A DNA stretch of 64,000 nucleotides. It comes from Geodermatophilus pulveris. Lineage in GTDB: Bacteria; Actinomycetota; Actinomycetes; Mycobacteriales; Geodermatophilaceae. Location: positions 372,001-436,000 of the forward strand of contig NZ_FZOO01000003.1 in NCBI RefSeq assembly GCF_900188375.1. The letters run 5' to 3'. The notes beneath the pieces are model-generated. The model had not been told where the DNA came from and did no database searches. It saw nothing but the letters and a program-made list of their open reading frames with translations. Each line of letters begins with the position of its first letter. The stretch's first letter is position 1. The position numbers and the translations under genes are program-made. This document shows, in pieces, positions 46,749 through 58,042 of this stretch.

Positions 46749-48143
46749 TCAGACGCGCTCGGCGCGCATCCGCAGCAGGTCCTCGCGGTCGATCGCGACG
46801 AGCGAGGCGCCCTTGGTCTCCCGCATGGCGAGCGCGGCCACCAGGCTCACGGCTGCTGCCAGCGTGACGTAGATCGCGATCGGCACCCAGCTGTTGTACT
46901 CGTTCAACAGCCAGGTGGCGATCAGCGGCGCCCAGGAGCCGGCCACGATGGCGGTGGCCTGGTAGCCGATCGAGACGCCCGAGTAGCGCATCCGGGTCGG
47001 GAACATCTCCGCCATGATCGCGGGCTGGCCGGCGTACATCAGGCCGTGCGCGATGAGGCCGAGCACGATCGCGCCGAGGATCGCGACGGAGGTCTGGGTG
47101 TCGAACATCGGGAAGGCGATGAACGGCCAGACCGCGGTGGCGAGCACGCCCGAGATGTACACCGGGCGCCGCCCGATCCGGTCACCCGCCGCTCCGATGA
47201 ACGGGATGATCACCGCGTGCAGCGCGTGGCCGATCAGCAGCAGGAACAGGATCCGGTCGGTGTTGACCCCGATGAACGCCAGGTAGGTGATCGAGAAGGT
47301 CACCACGATGTAGTAGACGATGTTCTCGGCGAAGCGCACGCCCATGGCGGTGAAGACGCCGCGGGGGTAGTGCTTGAACACCTCGACCAGGCCGTAGCCG
47401 GCCTCCGCCTCCTTCTCGGCCTGCTCGCGGGCGGCCTTGAAGGTCGGCGAGTCCGAGACCTGGGTGCGGATGTAGTAGCCGATGACCACGATCACCACCG
47501 ACAGCCAGAAGCCGATCCGCCAGCCCCAGGCCAGGAACTGCTCGTCGCTGAGGGTGAAGCTGAGCACCAGCAGGACGATGGTGGCGAGCAGGTTGCCCAG
47601 GGGGACGCCGGCCTGAGGCCAGGAGCCCCAGAAGCCGCGGCTCTTGTTCGGGCTGTGCTCGGCCACGAGCAGGACCGCGCCACCCCACTCGCCGCCGAGG
47701 GCGAAGCCCTGGATGAAGCGCAGGGTGACCAGCAGGATGGGAGCCCAGTACCCGATGGTGGCGAACCCGGGCAGGCAGCCCATCAGGAAGGTGGCGCTGC
47801 CGATGAGGATCAGCGAGAACTGCAGCAGCGACTTCCGGCCGATGCGGTCACCGATGTGGCCGAACACGATGCCGCCCAGCGGGCGGGCGACGAATCCGAC
47901 GGCATACGTGGCGAACGCGGCGATGACGCCGTCCAGCTCGTTGCCCGTGTCGGGGAAGAACAGCTGCCCGAAGACCAGGGTGGCGGCGGTGCCGTAGAGG
48001 AAGAACTCGTACCACTCGACCACGGTGCCGGCCATGGAGGCACCGACGACCTTGCGCAGGTAGGGCAGGTCGGCCTCGTGCTCGTGCTCGACCCGGAGGC
48101 TGGGGTCCAGCGCCCCCTCGTCGGTGGGCGGGCGGTCGGACAT
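46749..48143 (-). CDS. MFS metabolite:H+ symporter (MHS family)
   Basis: 464 residues, 12 spans. VVGASMAGTVVEWYEFFLYGT, FGHIGDRIGRKSLLQFSLIL and RFIQGFALGGEWGGAVLLV match the metabolite:H+ symporter family (ShiA/ProP-like). It takes up a carboxylate or a similar organic acid. It is the last gene of a catabolic group with a dehydrogenase (44 bp upstream), LysR regulator and aldehyde dehydrogenase, so it may import that pathway's substrate. ATG 48143. Confidence 0.93.
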   Translation of the reverse strand: MSDRPPTDEGALDPSLRVEHEHEADLPYLRKVVGASMAGTVVEWYEFFLYGTAATLVFGQLFFPDTGNELDGVIAAFATYAVGFVARPLGGIVFGHIGDRIGRKSLLQFSLILIGSATFLMGCLPGFATIGYWAPILLVTLRFIQGFALGGEWGGAVLLVAEHSPNKSRGFWGSWPQAGVPLGNLLATIVLLVLSFTLSDEQFLAWGWRIGFWLSVVIVVIGYYIRTQVSDSPTFKAAREQAEKEAEAGYGLVEVFKHYPRGVFTAMGVRFAENIVYYIVVTFSITYLAFIGVNTDRILFLLLIGHALHAVIIPFIGAAGDRIGRRPVYISGVLATAVWPFIAFPMFDTQTSVAILGAIVLGLIAHGLMYAGQPAIMAEMFPTRMRYSGVSIGYQATAIVAGSWAPLIATWLLNEYNSWVPIAIYVTLAAAVSLVAALAMRETKGASLVAIDREDLLRMRAERV

Positions 48144-48187
48144 CAGGGGCGCTCCTCGCTGTCGATGCGGCCGTCGGTGACCCGGGG

Positions 48188-49090
48188 TCAGCCCGCCGGG
48201 GCGTCCAGGGACCCGTCGACCTGCCGCACCAGCACGGTGCAGTCCCGGTCCGCCTGGCCGGCGTCGACCAGGGCGGCCATGGCGTCGCGGGCCCGGGTGA
48301 CGAAGGGCAGCGACGTGCCGGTGGACTCTCCGGCGTTGACGGCCAGGCCCAGGTCCTTGTGCAGCAGGGCGACCGAGAAGCCGCCCTCGAAGTCGCGGTT
48401 GACCGCTGCGCTCTCCACGACGCCCTTCTCGGGGTACCAGGTGCGCAGCACCCAGGAGTCGCCGGAGGAGCTCGCGGCGATCGAGTGGAAGGTGGCCGGG
48501 TCCAGGCCCAGGCGCTTGGACAGGACGGCGGCCTCGCAGGTCACGCCGAGGATGACGCCGCACATCATGTTGTTGACGATCTTCGCGGCCTGCCCGTTGC
48601 CGGCGTCGCCCGCGTGCACCACTCGGCCGCCGAGCACCTCCAGGTGCGGGCGGGCCTCCTCCAGGTCCTCCGCGCGGCCGCCGACCATGATCGTCAGGGT
48701 GCCGGCCGCGGCGCCGGAGACGCCGCCGGAGACCGGTGCGTCCAGGAACCGGGCGCCCGCGTCGGTGGTGGTCCGGTGCAGCTCGCGGGCCAGGTCGATG
48801 TCGATCGTCGACTCGTCGACGACCAGGGTGCCCGGGCGGACGTTGGCCAGCACGCCGTCGGGAGCGGTGAGGACCTCCCGGACGTGCTCGCCGCGCGGCA
48901 GCATGGTGAAGACGATGTCGGCGTCGCGCACCGCGTCCGCGACGCTGCCGACCACCTCGACGCCCTGCCCGGCCGCCGCGCGCCCGGCCGCCTCGCTGAT
49001 GTCGTGGCCACGCACCGCGGTCCCCGCCGCGACCAGGTTCGCGGCCATCGGGCCGCCCATGTTCCCCAAGCCGATCCAGGCCACGCTCAT
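48188..49090 (-). CDS. 3-hydroxyisobutyrate dehydrogenase-family protein
   Basis: 300 residues. The NAD-binding motif VAWIGLGNMGGPMAANL, the substrate loop DAPVSGGVSGAAAGTLT and the catalytic Lys in GNGQAAKIVNNM are present. Members reduce or oxidise 3-hydroxyisobutyrate or tartronate semialdehyde. With the aldehyde dehydrogenase nearby, valine breakdown or a hydroxy-acid route is plausible. ATG 49090 was chosen over upstream starts because it begins the Rossmann motif. Likely co-transcribed with the MFS gene. Confidence 0.92.
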   Translation of the reverse strand: MSVAWIGLGNMGGPMAANLVAAGTAVRGHDISEAAGRAAAGQGVEVVGSVADAVRDADIVFTMLPRGEHVREVLTAPDGVLANVRPGTLVVDESTIDIDLARELHRTTTDAGARFLDAPVSGGVSGAAAGTLTIMVGGRAEDLEEARPHLEVLGGRVVHAGDAGNGQAAKIVNNMMCGVILGVTCEAAVLSKRLGLDPATFHSIAASSSGDSWVLRTWYPEKGVVESAAVNRDFEGGFSVALLHKDLGLAVNAGESTGTSLPFVTRARDAMAALVDAGQADRDCTVLVRQVDGSLDAPAG

Positions 49091-49139
49091 CGGGACTCCT
49101 CCGCTCCGTCGCCGGCCACCCCGGCGTCGCCGCACGGTC

Positions 49140-49176
49140 GCGCCACCGGCCGAGTGGCCGGCCGACCCGGTGGCGC
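49140..49176. promoter_or_regulatory. Stem-loop or operator in the leader of the hydroxyacid dehydrogenase
   Basis: Arms gcgccaccgg (49140-49149) and ccggtggcgc (49167-49176) are perfect. It lies about 50-85 bp upstream of the dehydrogenase start, beside the LysR-type sites. May be an attenuator or a binding site. Confidence 0.4.
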
Positions 49177-49202
49177 ATCATCGTGGGCACGAACCGATTG
49201 AT

Positions 49203-49245
49203 GTGACCATGCTCACTTGCACACGGGGGTCGTGCAGAATCGCAC
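49203..49245. promoter_or_regulatory. LysR-regulator binding sites, candidate
   Basis: Several inverted half-sites cluster here: GTGA-N6-TCAC (49203-49216), TTGCAC-N9-GTGCAG (49217-49237) and GTGC-N6-GCAC (49232-49245). The region is the divergent promoter of the dehydrogenase/MFS genes and the LysR gene, the normal place for such sites. Confidence 0.45.
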
Positions 49246-49310
49246 AACGACGGTCGCCGTCCCCCGGGGACGACGCCGTCGCGCCGCTCACGGACAGGAG
49301 GAGGAGCCGG

Positions 49311-50216
49311 GTGCTGCGCGCTGATGACACGGTGGTGCTGCTCGAGGTGGCCCGGTGCGGGACGCTGCTGGGCGCGGCCACGGCCCTGGGGGTCGACCAC
49401 TCCACGGTCTCCCGGCGCCTGACCGGGCTGGAGCGGGAGCTCGGCGGCACCGTCGTCGTCCGCTCCGCCCAGGGCTGCCGGCTCACCGAGCTCGGCCGCG
49501 AGGTGGTGGCGGCGGCCGAACGCATCGAGCAGGCCCTGGCCGACGTGCGCTGCCGGGCGCAGGACCCGGCGGGCACCTCGCCGCTGAGCGGTCTGGTGCA
49601 GGTCAGCTCCACCGAGGCGTTCGGCGTCCACTTCGTCGCCCCGGTGCTGGCCCGGCTGCAGCACCGGCACCCCGAGCTGCACGTCGAGCTGGTGACCGCG
49701 ACCCGCCCGCTGCTGCAGACGGTGGGCGCCGACATCGAGGTCGTCGTCGGCCAGCCGGGAACCGGCCGGGGCAACACCGCCCGGCTGACCGAGTACCGGA
49801 TCGGCATGTACGCCGCCCCCGACTACCTGCGGCGCCGGGGGGTGCCGCGCTCGCCGCACGACCTCGGCGACCACACGCTGGTCTTCTACATCGAGCCGCT
49901 GATGCGGATCACCGACCTGCACATCATCCAGCGGTACTTCCCGGACTCCACGATCGGCTTCGCCTCGACCAACGTGTTCGCCCACGTCGAGGCCACCAAG
50001 GCCGGCAGCGGCATCGGCCTGCTGCCGGCCTTCCTCGGGGACCGCGAACCCGGCCTGACCCGGCTGTTCCCCGACGAGGTGTCCATCCCGCTGGACTACC
50101 TGGTCTCCCTCGCGCCGCGCGTGCTGCGCCGCCCCGCGGCCCACCTGGTCGTGGAGGAGCTGGGCCGGGAGGTCGCCCGGCGCCGGTGCGAGCTGGTGGG
50201 CCGCACCGGCGCCTGA
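49311..50216 (+). CDS. LysR-family transcriptional regulator
   Basis: 301 residues. The N-terminal winged helix runs VLLEVARCGTLLGAATALGVDHSTVSRRLTGLE. The effector domain includes VQVSSTEAFGVHFVAPVLAR. It probably controls the flanking catabolic genes from the divergent promoter. GTG 49311 has GGAGGAGGAG upstream. The 3' end is 5 bp from the convergent aldehyde dehydrogenase. Confidence 0.93.
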   Translation: MLRADDTVVLLEVARCGTLLGAATALGVDHSTVSRRLTGLERELGGTVVVRSAQGCRLTELGREVVAAAERIEQALADVRCRAQDPAGTSPLSGLVQVSSTEAFGVHFVAPVLARLQHRHPELHVELVTATRPLLQTVGADIEVVVGQPGTGRGNTARLTEYRIGMYAAPDYLRRRGVPRSPHDLGDHTLVFYIEPLMRITDLHIIQRYFPDSTIGFASTNVFAHVEATKAGSGIGLLPAFLGDREPGLTRLFPDEVSIPLDYLVSLAPRVLRRPAAHLVVEELGREVARRRCELVGRTGA

Positions 50217-50221
50217 GCGGC

Positions 50222-51757
50222 TCAGGGGGTGGCGGTGCGCTTCTGGGTCGCCGTCCCCGGGTTGACCTTCACGTTGATCTGCTTGATCTGGGTGAAGGAC
50301 TCCAGCATGCCCTCGAGGGAGAACTCCCGGCCGATGCCGGACTCCTTGACCCCGCCGTAGGACTGCCCGACCATCTGCCCGCCGCCCTGGTTCACCTGGA
50401 CCCACCCGGACTCGATCCGGTGCGCGGCGGTCAGTGCCCGGCCCAGGTCGTTGCACCACACGAAGGCGGCCAGGCCGTAGTGGCTGTCGTTCGCCATGGC
50501 CAGCACCTCCTCGTCGTCGCGCCACGGGATGACCACCATGACCGGGCCGAAGATCTCCTCCCGGGCCAGGCGCCAGGAGTTGTCGGCCCGGGAGAAGACG
50601 GTCGGCCCGAGGTAGAACCCGTCGAGGCCGCTGGGCACCTGCCCGGAGCCGTCCAGGGCGACCGACACGTCGTCGCGCGCCCGGCCCTCGGCCACGTAGC
50701 CGGTGACCCGGTCGAACTGGTCCTGGTTGATCAGCGCGCCCATGTCGGTGGCCTCGTCCAGCGGGTCGCCGACCACCATCTGCTGCAGCCGGGCGACCGC
50801 CCGGTCGAGGAACTCGTCGTAGACGTCCTCGTGCAGGAACAGCCGGGAGCCGGCGGTGCAGCTCTGCCCCTGCCGGGTGAACCGCATCGCGGTCAGCACG
50901 CCCTCGACGGTGGCGTCGTCGCAGGAGTCCGGCCACACGATGCTCGGGCTCTTGCCGCCGAGCTCCAGGGAGACCGGCGCGAGCCGCTGCCCGGCCACGC
51001 CGCCGACGATCCGGCCGACCTCCGTGGAGCCGGTGAAGGACACCTTGTCCACGCCCGGGTGGGCGGTGATCGCCGCGCCGCAGTCCTCGCCGAAGCCGGT
51101 GAGCACGTTGAGCACGCCCGGGGGCAGGTGCGCCGCGCACAGCTCGGCCAGCCGCAGGATGGTCAGCGGCGCGTCCTCGGCGGCCTTGACCACCATCGTG
51201 TTCCCCGCGGCGAGCGCGGCGGGGATCTTCATCCCGGCGATCATCAGCGGGGAGTTCCACGGCAGGATCGCGCCGACCACGCCGACGGGCTGGCGGACGC
51301 TGTACTGCAGCTGCCCCTCGCCGGCCGGCAGCACGACGCCCTTGACCTCCGTGGCGACGCCGCCGAAGTAGCGGAACAGGTGCGCGAGGGTCTGGCTCTC
51401 CGGGCGGGCCTGGGTGCGCAGCGCGTTGCCGGTGTCCTGGGCGGTGAGCCGGGCCAGCTCCTCGGCGTGCGCGTACAGGTCGTCGGCGATGGCCAGCAGC
51501 GCCTTCTGCCGGGCGGTCGCCGGCAGGGCGGCCCAGCCGGGGAGGGCCGCGCGGGCGGCCCGGACGGCGCGGTCGACGTCGGGGGCGTCGGCGCGCGGGA
51601 CCCGGCCGAGCACCGTGCCGCGGCGGGACGGCGAGGTGACGTCCGTCCAGCGGCCGTCGAGGGCCTCGACCCACTCACCGCCGATGTACATGCCCCAGTC
51701 GCGACCGGTCCGGTCGCCCGGGGTCGCCTGCGAGGTGGGGGGTGCGTCGACCGACAT
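50222..51757 (-). CDS. Aldehyde dehydrogenase (NAD(P)+)
   Basis: 511 residues. The catalytic Cys lies in RQGQSCTAGSRL, the general base Glu in SLELGGKSPS, and NAD-binding is shown by SFTGSTEVGRIV and VGAILPWNSPL. It oxidises an aldehyde to its carboxylic acid. Placed across the LysR gene from the hydroxyacid dehydrogenase and MFS importer, it probably belongs to the same catabolic route; substrate unknown. ATG 51757 gives a family-typical N terminus. Confidence 0.94.
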   Translation of the reverse strand: MSVDAPPTSQATPGDRTGRDWGMYIGGEWVEALDGRWTDVTSPSRRGTVLGRVPRADAPDVDRAVRAARAALPGWAALPATARQKALLAIADDLYAHAEELARLTAQDTGNALRTQARPESQTLAHLFRYFGGVATEVKGVVLPAGEGQLQYSVRQPVGVVGAILPWNSPLMIAGMKIPAALAAGNTMVVKAAEDAPLTILRLAELCAAHLPPGVLNVLTGFGEDCGAAITAHPGVDKVSFTGSTEVGRIVGGVAGQRLAPVSLELGGKSPSIVWPDSCDDATVEGVLTAMRFTRQGQSCTAGSRLFLHEDVYDEFLDRAVARLQQMVVGDPLDEATDMGALINQDQFDRVTGYVAEGRARDDVSVALDGSGQVPSGLDGFYLGPTVFSRADNSWRLAREEIFGPVMVVIPWRDDEEVLAMANDSHYGLAAFVWCNDLGRALTAAHRIESGWVQVNQGGGQMVGQSYGGVKESGIGREFSLEGMLESFTQIKQINVKVNPGTATQKRTATP

Positions 51758-51889
51758 GGGGTCCCTCTCCGTTGGGGGTTGGTGCTCCGGATGGTCGACG
51801 GCTGCCCGGGCGGCGGCTAGGCCCATTCGTGCCCATCCCCTGTGCGCTGGTGCACACGCGGGGTCCCGGGGCCGCGCCGTCGCGCCGGG

Positions 51890-54442
<2,553 letters not shown>

Positions 54443-54490
54443 GCAGGGCAGCTTCCCACGGGGGCTCCGGCCCCACCCGGACCCGGTTGA

Positions 54491-54517
54491 GGGAACAACC
54501 ACCGTGCCGCCCGACTT
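54491..54517 (+). promoter_or_regulatory. SigR/SigH-like promoter of the DsbA-like gene, candidate
   Basis: GGGAAC (54491-54496), an 18-bp spacer, and CTT (54515-54517). The redox-stress sigma consensus is GGGAAY-N18-GTT, so one base of the -10 differs. The mycobacterial homologue of the downstream gene is known to belong to the SigH regulon. Confidence 0.4.
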
Positions 54518-54551
54518 GAGGCTGCACACCGACCGACAGCGAGGAGACACC

Positions 54552-55214
54552 GTGACCGAGGCAGTGCAGAGTGCGCCGGCGAAGGCCCGCGTGGACTTCT
54601 GGTTCGACCCGCTGTGCCCGTGGGCGTGGCTGACCAGCCGCTGGGTGCTGGAGGCGGCCAAGGTCCGCGACATCGACCTGCGCTGGCACGTCATGTCCCT
54701 GGCGGTGCTCAACCGCGGCCGGGACCTGCCGGAGGACTACCAGGAGATGATGCGCAAGGCGATCGGCCCGGTGCGGGTGGCCGTCGCCGCGGCCCAGCAG
54801 CACGGCGAGGAGGTCCTCGGCGACCTCTACACCGCCATGGGCACGCTGCGCCACCACGAGGGCCGCGAGATCGACGAGATCGTCGCCCCGGCGCTCGAGC
54901 GCGTAGGCCTGCCCGCCGAGCTGGCGCAGGCCGCCGGCTCCACCGAGTACGACGAGGCCCTGGAGAAGAGCCACCACGCGGGCATGGACCCGGTCGGGGA
55001 CGACGTCGGCACCCCGGTCATGCACATCGACGGCGTGGCGTTCTTCGGCCCGGTGATCAGCCGGGTGCCCACCGGCGAGGCGGCCGGCACGGCCTTCGAC
55101 GGCGCCGTCCTGCTGGCCAACCTGCCGGACTTCTGGGAGCTCAAGCGGACCCGCACCTCGGGCCCCGACCTGGACTCCGTCCCGGCCGACGCCCTGGAGC
55201 TCACCCGCCGCTGA
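54552..55214 (+). CDS. DsbA-family reductase, mycothiol-dependent nitroreductase-like
   Basis: 220 residues. [23 protein letters not shown] carries the single-Cys-type CPWA active site of the FrnE/Rv2466c group. [18 protein letters not shown] supplies the cis-Pro region. Members reduce substrates with mycothiol in the cytoplasm. GTG 54552 follows GCGAGGAG. A candidate redox-stress promoter lies upstream. Confidence 0.88.
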   Translation: MTEAVQSAPAKARVDFWFDPLCPWAWLTSRWVLEAAKVRDIDLRWHVMSLAVLNRGRDLPEDYQEMMRKAIGPVRVAVAAAQQHGEEVLGDLYTAMGTLRHHEGREIDEIVAPALERVGLPAELAQAAGSTEYDEALEKSHHAGMDPVGDDVGTPVMHIDGVAFFGPVISRVPTGEAAGTAFDGAVLLANLPDFWELKRTRTSGPDLDSVPADALELTRR

Positions 55215-55233
55215 GGGGCGGCATGCTGGCGGG

Positions 55234-55608
55234 GTGCCCCGCCCCGTCCGCCGTGGCTCCGGGCACCTCGTCGTCGTCTCCCCGGTCGCCTCGGTGCGCG
55301 GGATGAGCGGCTCACGGGCGGCGTACGGGGCCAGCAAGGCGGCGCTCAACTCCTTCGCCGAGGCGGTCCGGGCCGACGTCCTCGGCACCGGGATCCGGGT
55401 GACCACCGTGCTGCCGGGTCACATCGCCACCGACCTGGACGCCGGCCGGCGCGGGCCGTCCACCGTCGACCTGGACACCGGCGTCGACGCGCTCACCGCC
55501 GCCGTCGAGCGTGAGCCGGCGCACGCCTACGTGCCGGGGTGGCCGTCGCGGCCGGTCGCGGCCGCGCTGCGGGTGCTGCCGCTGCCCGTCCTGCGCCGCA
55601 TCACCTGA
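55234..55608 (+). pseudogene. Short-chain dehydrogenase remnant, C-terminal half only
   Basis: A 124-residue frame. It contains the SDR catalytic core (SPVASVRGM, then AYGASKAALNSFAEAVRADV) and the following IRVTTVLPGHIATDL. However, the N-terminal cofactor-binding part (TGxxxGIG and NAG motifs) is absent, and only 20 bp separate it from the previous gene. Truncated relic is the simplest reading, although GTG 55234 could still start a short protein. The 3' end overlaps the convergent MBL hydrolase by 8 bp. Confidence 0.7.
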
Positions 55609-56374
55609 GGCGGCCGGCGGCCTGGCGCATGGTCGCCGGGTCGTAGGGGCCGGCGTCGAGCCGCCCGGCGCGGACGGCGGCCAGCACCGCGAGCAGCTCC
55701 TCCCGCTGGGCGCCCACGAACGCCGCATCGACCACCGCGCCGTGCCCGGGGACGACCGGCCCGCGGGCGAGGGCGTGCAGGCGGCCCAGGGTCGCCGGCC
55801 ACTCGGCGGGGAAGGCGTCCTCGAAGGACGGCGGCGCGCCCTCCTCCACCAGGTCGCCGGCGAAGACCACCGTCGCGTCGCCGTCCGCCTCGACCTCGAC
55901 GACCAGGTCGTGGGCGGTGTGCCCGCGGCCGAGCTGCAGCAGCACCACCTCGCGGCCGCCGACGTCGAGCACCGCCGTGCCGTCGACCACGGCGTCGGGC
56001 GGGTCCAGCGGGGCCCGCCGCACCCGCTCCGCGGCGTCCTCGTCACCGTCGGCGAGCAACTCGGCCACCCGGGCGGCGCGCTGGCCCTCGCCGCTGGCGA
56101 GCAGCTCGGCGGCGCACCCGCGCGCGCCCCACACCGCCGCCGGCCGGAACGCGGCGTTGCCGAAGCAGTGGTCGAAGTGGGCGTGCGTGTTGACCACCGT
56201 CCACGGGTGCGGCGTGACCCGGCGGACGGCGGCCACCAGGTCGGCGGCCTCGCCGAGGTCGGAGCGGGTGTCCACGACCAGGCAGGCGCCGTCGCCGACG
56301 ACGAGGCCGCAGTTGAGGTCCAGGGCGGCGTGCCGGCGGACGAACACCCCGTCGGCCACCTCGGCGAAGGTCAC
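55601..56374 (-). CDS. Metallo-beta-lactamase-fold hydrolase
   Basis: 257 residues. VNTHAHFDHCFG (H-x-H-x-D-H), a later His in RGHTAHDLVV, Asp in VVFAGDLVEEG and His in VVPGHGAVVD complete the dinuclear metal site. Broad family of hydrolases (glyoxalase II, lactonase); substrate unknown. GTG 56374 overlaps the DUF429 stop by 4 bp, so both are co-translated. Confidence 0.9.
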   Translation of the reverse strand: MTFAEVADGVFVRRHAALDLNCGLVVGDGACLVVDTRSDLGEAADLVAAVRRVTPHPWTVVNTHAHFDHCFGNAAFRPAAVWGARGCAAELLASGEGQRAARVAELLADGDEDAAERVRRAPLDPPDAVVDGTAVLDVGGREVVLLQLGRGHTAHDLVVEVEADGDATVVFAGDLVEEGAPPSFEDAFPAEWPATLGRLHALARGPVVPGHGAVVDAAFVGAQREELLAVLAAVRAGRLDAGPYDPATMRQAAGRLR

Positions 56375-57039
56375 CAGCAGATCCGCATCGGCCGGCCGCG
56401 GGCGTCCGTCGCGCCGTCCCCGACGCACTCCGCCGTCCCGTCGGCGATCCGCCGCGCCGACCAGGCGGCGGCGCAGGCGTCCAGCGCGTCGACGGCCGGG
56501 ACGCGCGGAGGAGCGTCCAGCAGCGCACCGTCGACGTCCATGGCGAGGCGGAGGGCGGCCAGCCGTTGCGCCGTGCCGCGCGCGCTGACCTTCGGGTCGT
56601 CCACCCGATCGTCCAGCGCCCGGAAGGACAGTTCCGGGTGCACCTCGGCGACGTGCCCAGGCGGTGGGTCGCCGAGCGCGTCATCGAGGGCCTCGATGGA
56701 ACGCACCAGCTGCCAGGCCTGGGCGGACAGCGACGTCCCACCGGTGGCGCGGACGGACAGGATGCGCGCCTGCGCGTAGTCGGGAGCCGCGAGCACCGCA
56801 CGCACGGGGGCGGGGAACACCGAGCTGCCGGCTCTCCCCAGGCGGGCCTTGGCCTCCCTGTCGCAGGTGCGGGCGCCGTCGTCCGACAGGCCGATCGGCA
56901 TGTCGATGCCGACCACCTCGACGTCCGGCACGGCGAGCACGGCGGCGACGTCCGGGAGCGCGAGCAGCCGCACCGACCGGCCGTCGAGCAGCGCTCCCAC
57001 CCAGGCCCCGCGCCAGCCGTCGACACCGAGCACCGCCAC
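56371..57039 (-). CDS. DUF429 protein, predicted RNase H-like
   Basis: 222 residues. VLGVDGWRGAWVGALL and VVGIDMPIGLSDDGART carry the acidic residues of the RNase H-like DUF429 fold. VHPELSFRAL and DALDACAAAWSA continue the family pattern. Possible nuclease, untested. GTG 57039 is 26 bp from divergent rpiB and overlaps the MBL gene downstream. Confidence 0.85.
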   Translation of the reverse strand: MAVLGVDGWRGAWVGALLDGRSVRLLALPDVAAVLAVPDVEVVGIDMPIGLSDDGARTCDREAKARLGRAGSSVFPAPVRAVLAAPDYAQARILSVRATGGTSLSAQAWQLVRSIEALDDALGDPPPGHVAEVHPELSFRALDDRVDDPKVSARGTAQRLAALRLAMDVDGALLDAPPRVPAVDALDACAAAWSARRIADGTAECVGDGATDARGRPMRICW

Positions 57040-57065
57040 CCCGGCAGCCTGACAGACTCCCCGCC

Positions 57066-57554
57066 ATGCGCGTCTTCGTCGGCACGGACCACGCGGGCCT
57101 GGAGTTCAAGGACCACCTCAAGCAGGCGCTGGCCGACGCCGGTCACGAGCCGGTCGACTGCGGGGCGTTCGGGTACGACGCCGAGGACGACTACCCGCCG
57201 TTCTGCTTCGAGGTGGGCGAGCGGACGGTGGTCGAGCCCGGCAGCCTCGGCGTGGTCATCGGCGGCTCGGGCAACGGGGAGCAGATCGCGGCCAACAAGG
57301 TGCCCGGGGTGCGCGCGGCGCTGGTGTGGAACCGGTCGACCGCGGAGCTCGCCCGCCAGCACAACGACGCCAACGTGGTCGCGATCGGCGCCCGCCAGCA
57401 CGGCGTCGAGGAGGCCACCGAGCTGGTGCTGCACTTCCTCGCGACGCCGTTCAGCGGCGAGGAGCGGCACGCCCGCCGGATCGGGCTGGTCACCGACTAC
57501 GAGCAGAACCGGCACCGCCCCGCCGGCGGGCTGCCCACCCGCGCGGAGACGTGA
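57066..57554 (+). CDS. rpiB: Ribose-5-phosphate isomerase B
   Basis: 162 residues. MRVFVGTDHAGLEFKDHL, the Asp in VDCGAFGYDAEDDYP and the anion-binding loop VIGGSGNGEQIAANK fit RpiB, including the actinobacterial Gly/Ser variant of the active-site loop. It interconverts ribose-5- and ribulose-5-phosphate in the pentose phosphate pathway. Its stop overlaps the DinB-like gene start by 4 bp. Confidence 0.95.
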   Translation: MRVFVGTDHAGLEFKDHLKQALADAGHEPVDCGAFGYDAEDDYPPFCFEVGERTVVEPGSLGVVIGGSGNGEQIAANKVPGVRAALVWNRSTAELARQHNDANVVAIGARQHGVEEATELVLHFLATPFSGEERHARRIGLVTDYEQNRHRPAGGLPTRAET

Positions 57555-58042
57555 CCGGCGACGACGTCCGGGCCGCGGTCGCCGCCGCGCGGGGGCTGCT
57601 CGGCCGGGTGGGCGACGGTGCGGCCGAGGTGCCCGCGCTCGGGACCTCGGTGGCCGGCGTGGTCGCGCACGTCGCCGGGTCGCTGGCCTGGTACGCGCAC
57701 GACCTGGTGGCCGGTCCGGCCGAGGTGAGCGCCGCCGACCAGGTCCGCCGCCCCGGGGCCGACCTGCCCACCCTCGTGGCCGACCTGGGTGCCTGGGGCG
57801 AGGTGCTGGCCCGGGTGGTCGACGCGTCCCCGCCGGACGAGCGCGGCTGGCACCCGGACGGCCGGCCGGACGCCTCCGGCTTCGCCGCGATGGGGTGCGC
57901 GGAGGCGCTGCTGCACGCCCACGACGTCGCCGTCGCCCTGGCGCTGCACTGGTCCCCGCCGACCGGGCCGGCCGCCGCCACGCTCGCCCGGCTGTTCCCC
58001 AGGTCGAGGAGGCCCGCCGGTACGGCACCGACTGGATGGTGA
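57551..58042 (+). CDS. DinB/maleylpyruvate isomerase-like protein, 3' truncated by fusion
   Basis: 163-residue frame. The family core is clear from VAHVAGSLAWYAHDLVAGPAE to EALLHAHDVAVALALHW, including the metal-type His in VAHVAG and HAHD. After LARLFP (about 57997) the frame runs out of frame into the body of a PHP gene and adds only about 15 unrelated residues. So the native C terminus is missing. It may be non-functional. GTG 57551 overlaps the rpiB stop. Confidence 0.75.
   Translation: MTGDDVRAAVAAARGLLGRVGDGAAEVPALGTSVAGVVAHVAGSLAWYAHDLVAGPAEVSAADQVRRPGADLPTLVADLGAWGEVLARVVDASPPDERGWHPDGRPDASGFAAMGCAEALLHAHDVAVALALHWSPPTGPAAATLARLFPRSRRPAGTAPTGW

Noticed and set aside
46749-51674. A very long reverse-strand open frame across four genes
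   Set aside because: Only its start-distal part (the MFS gene) has family similarity. The rest is Arg/Gly/Pro/Ala-rich translation opposite or out of frame with real genes, as expected at 75% GC.
55222-55306. ATG-start frame before the SDR remnant
   Set aside because: It ends within 30 codons and shows no similarity; the SDR motifs are in another frame.
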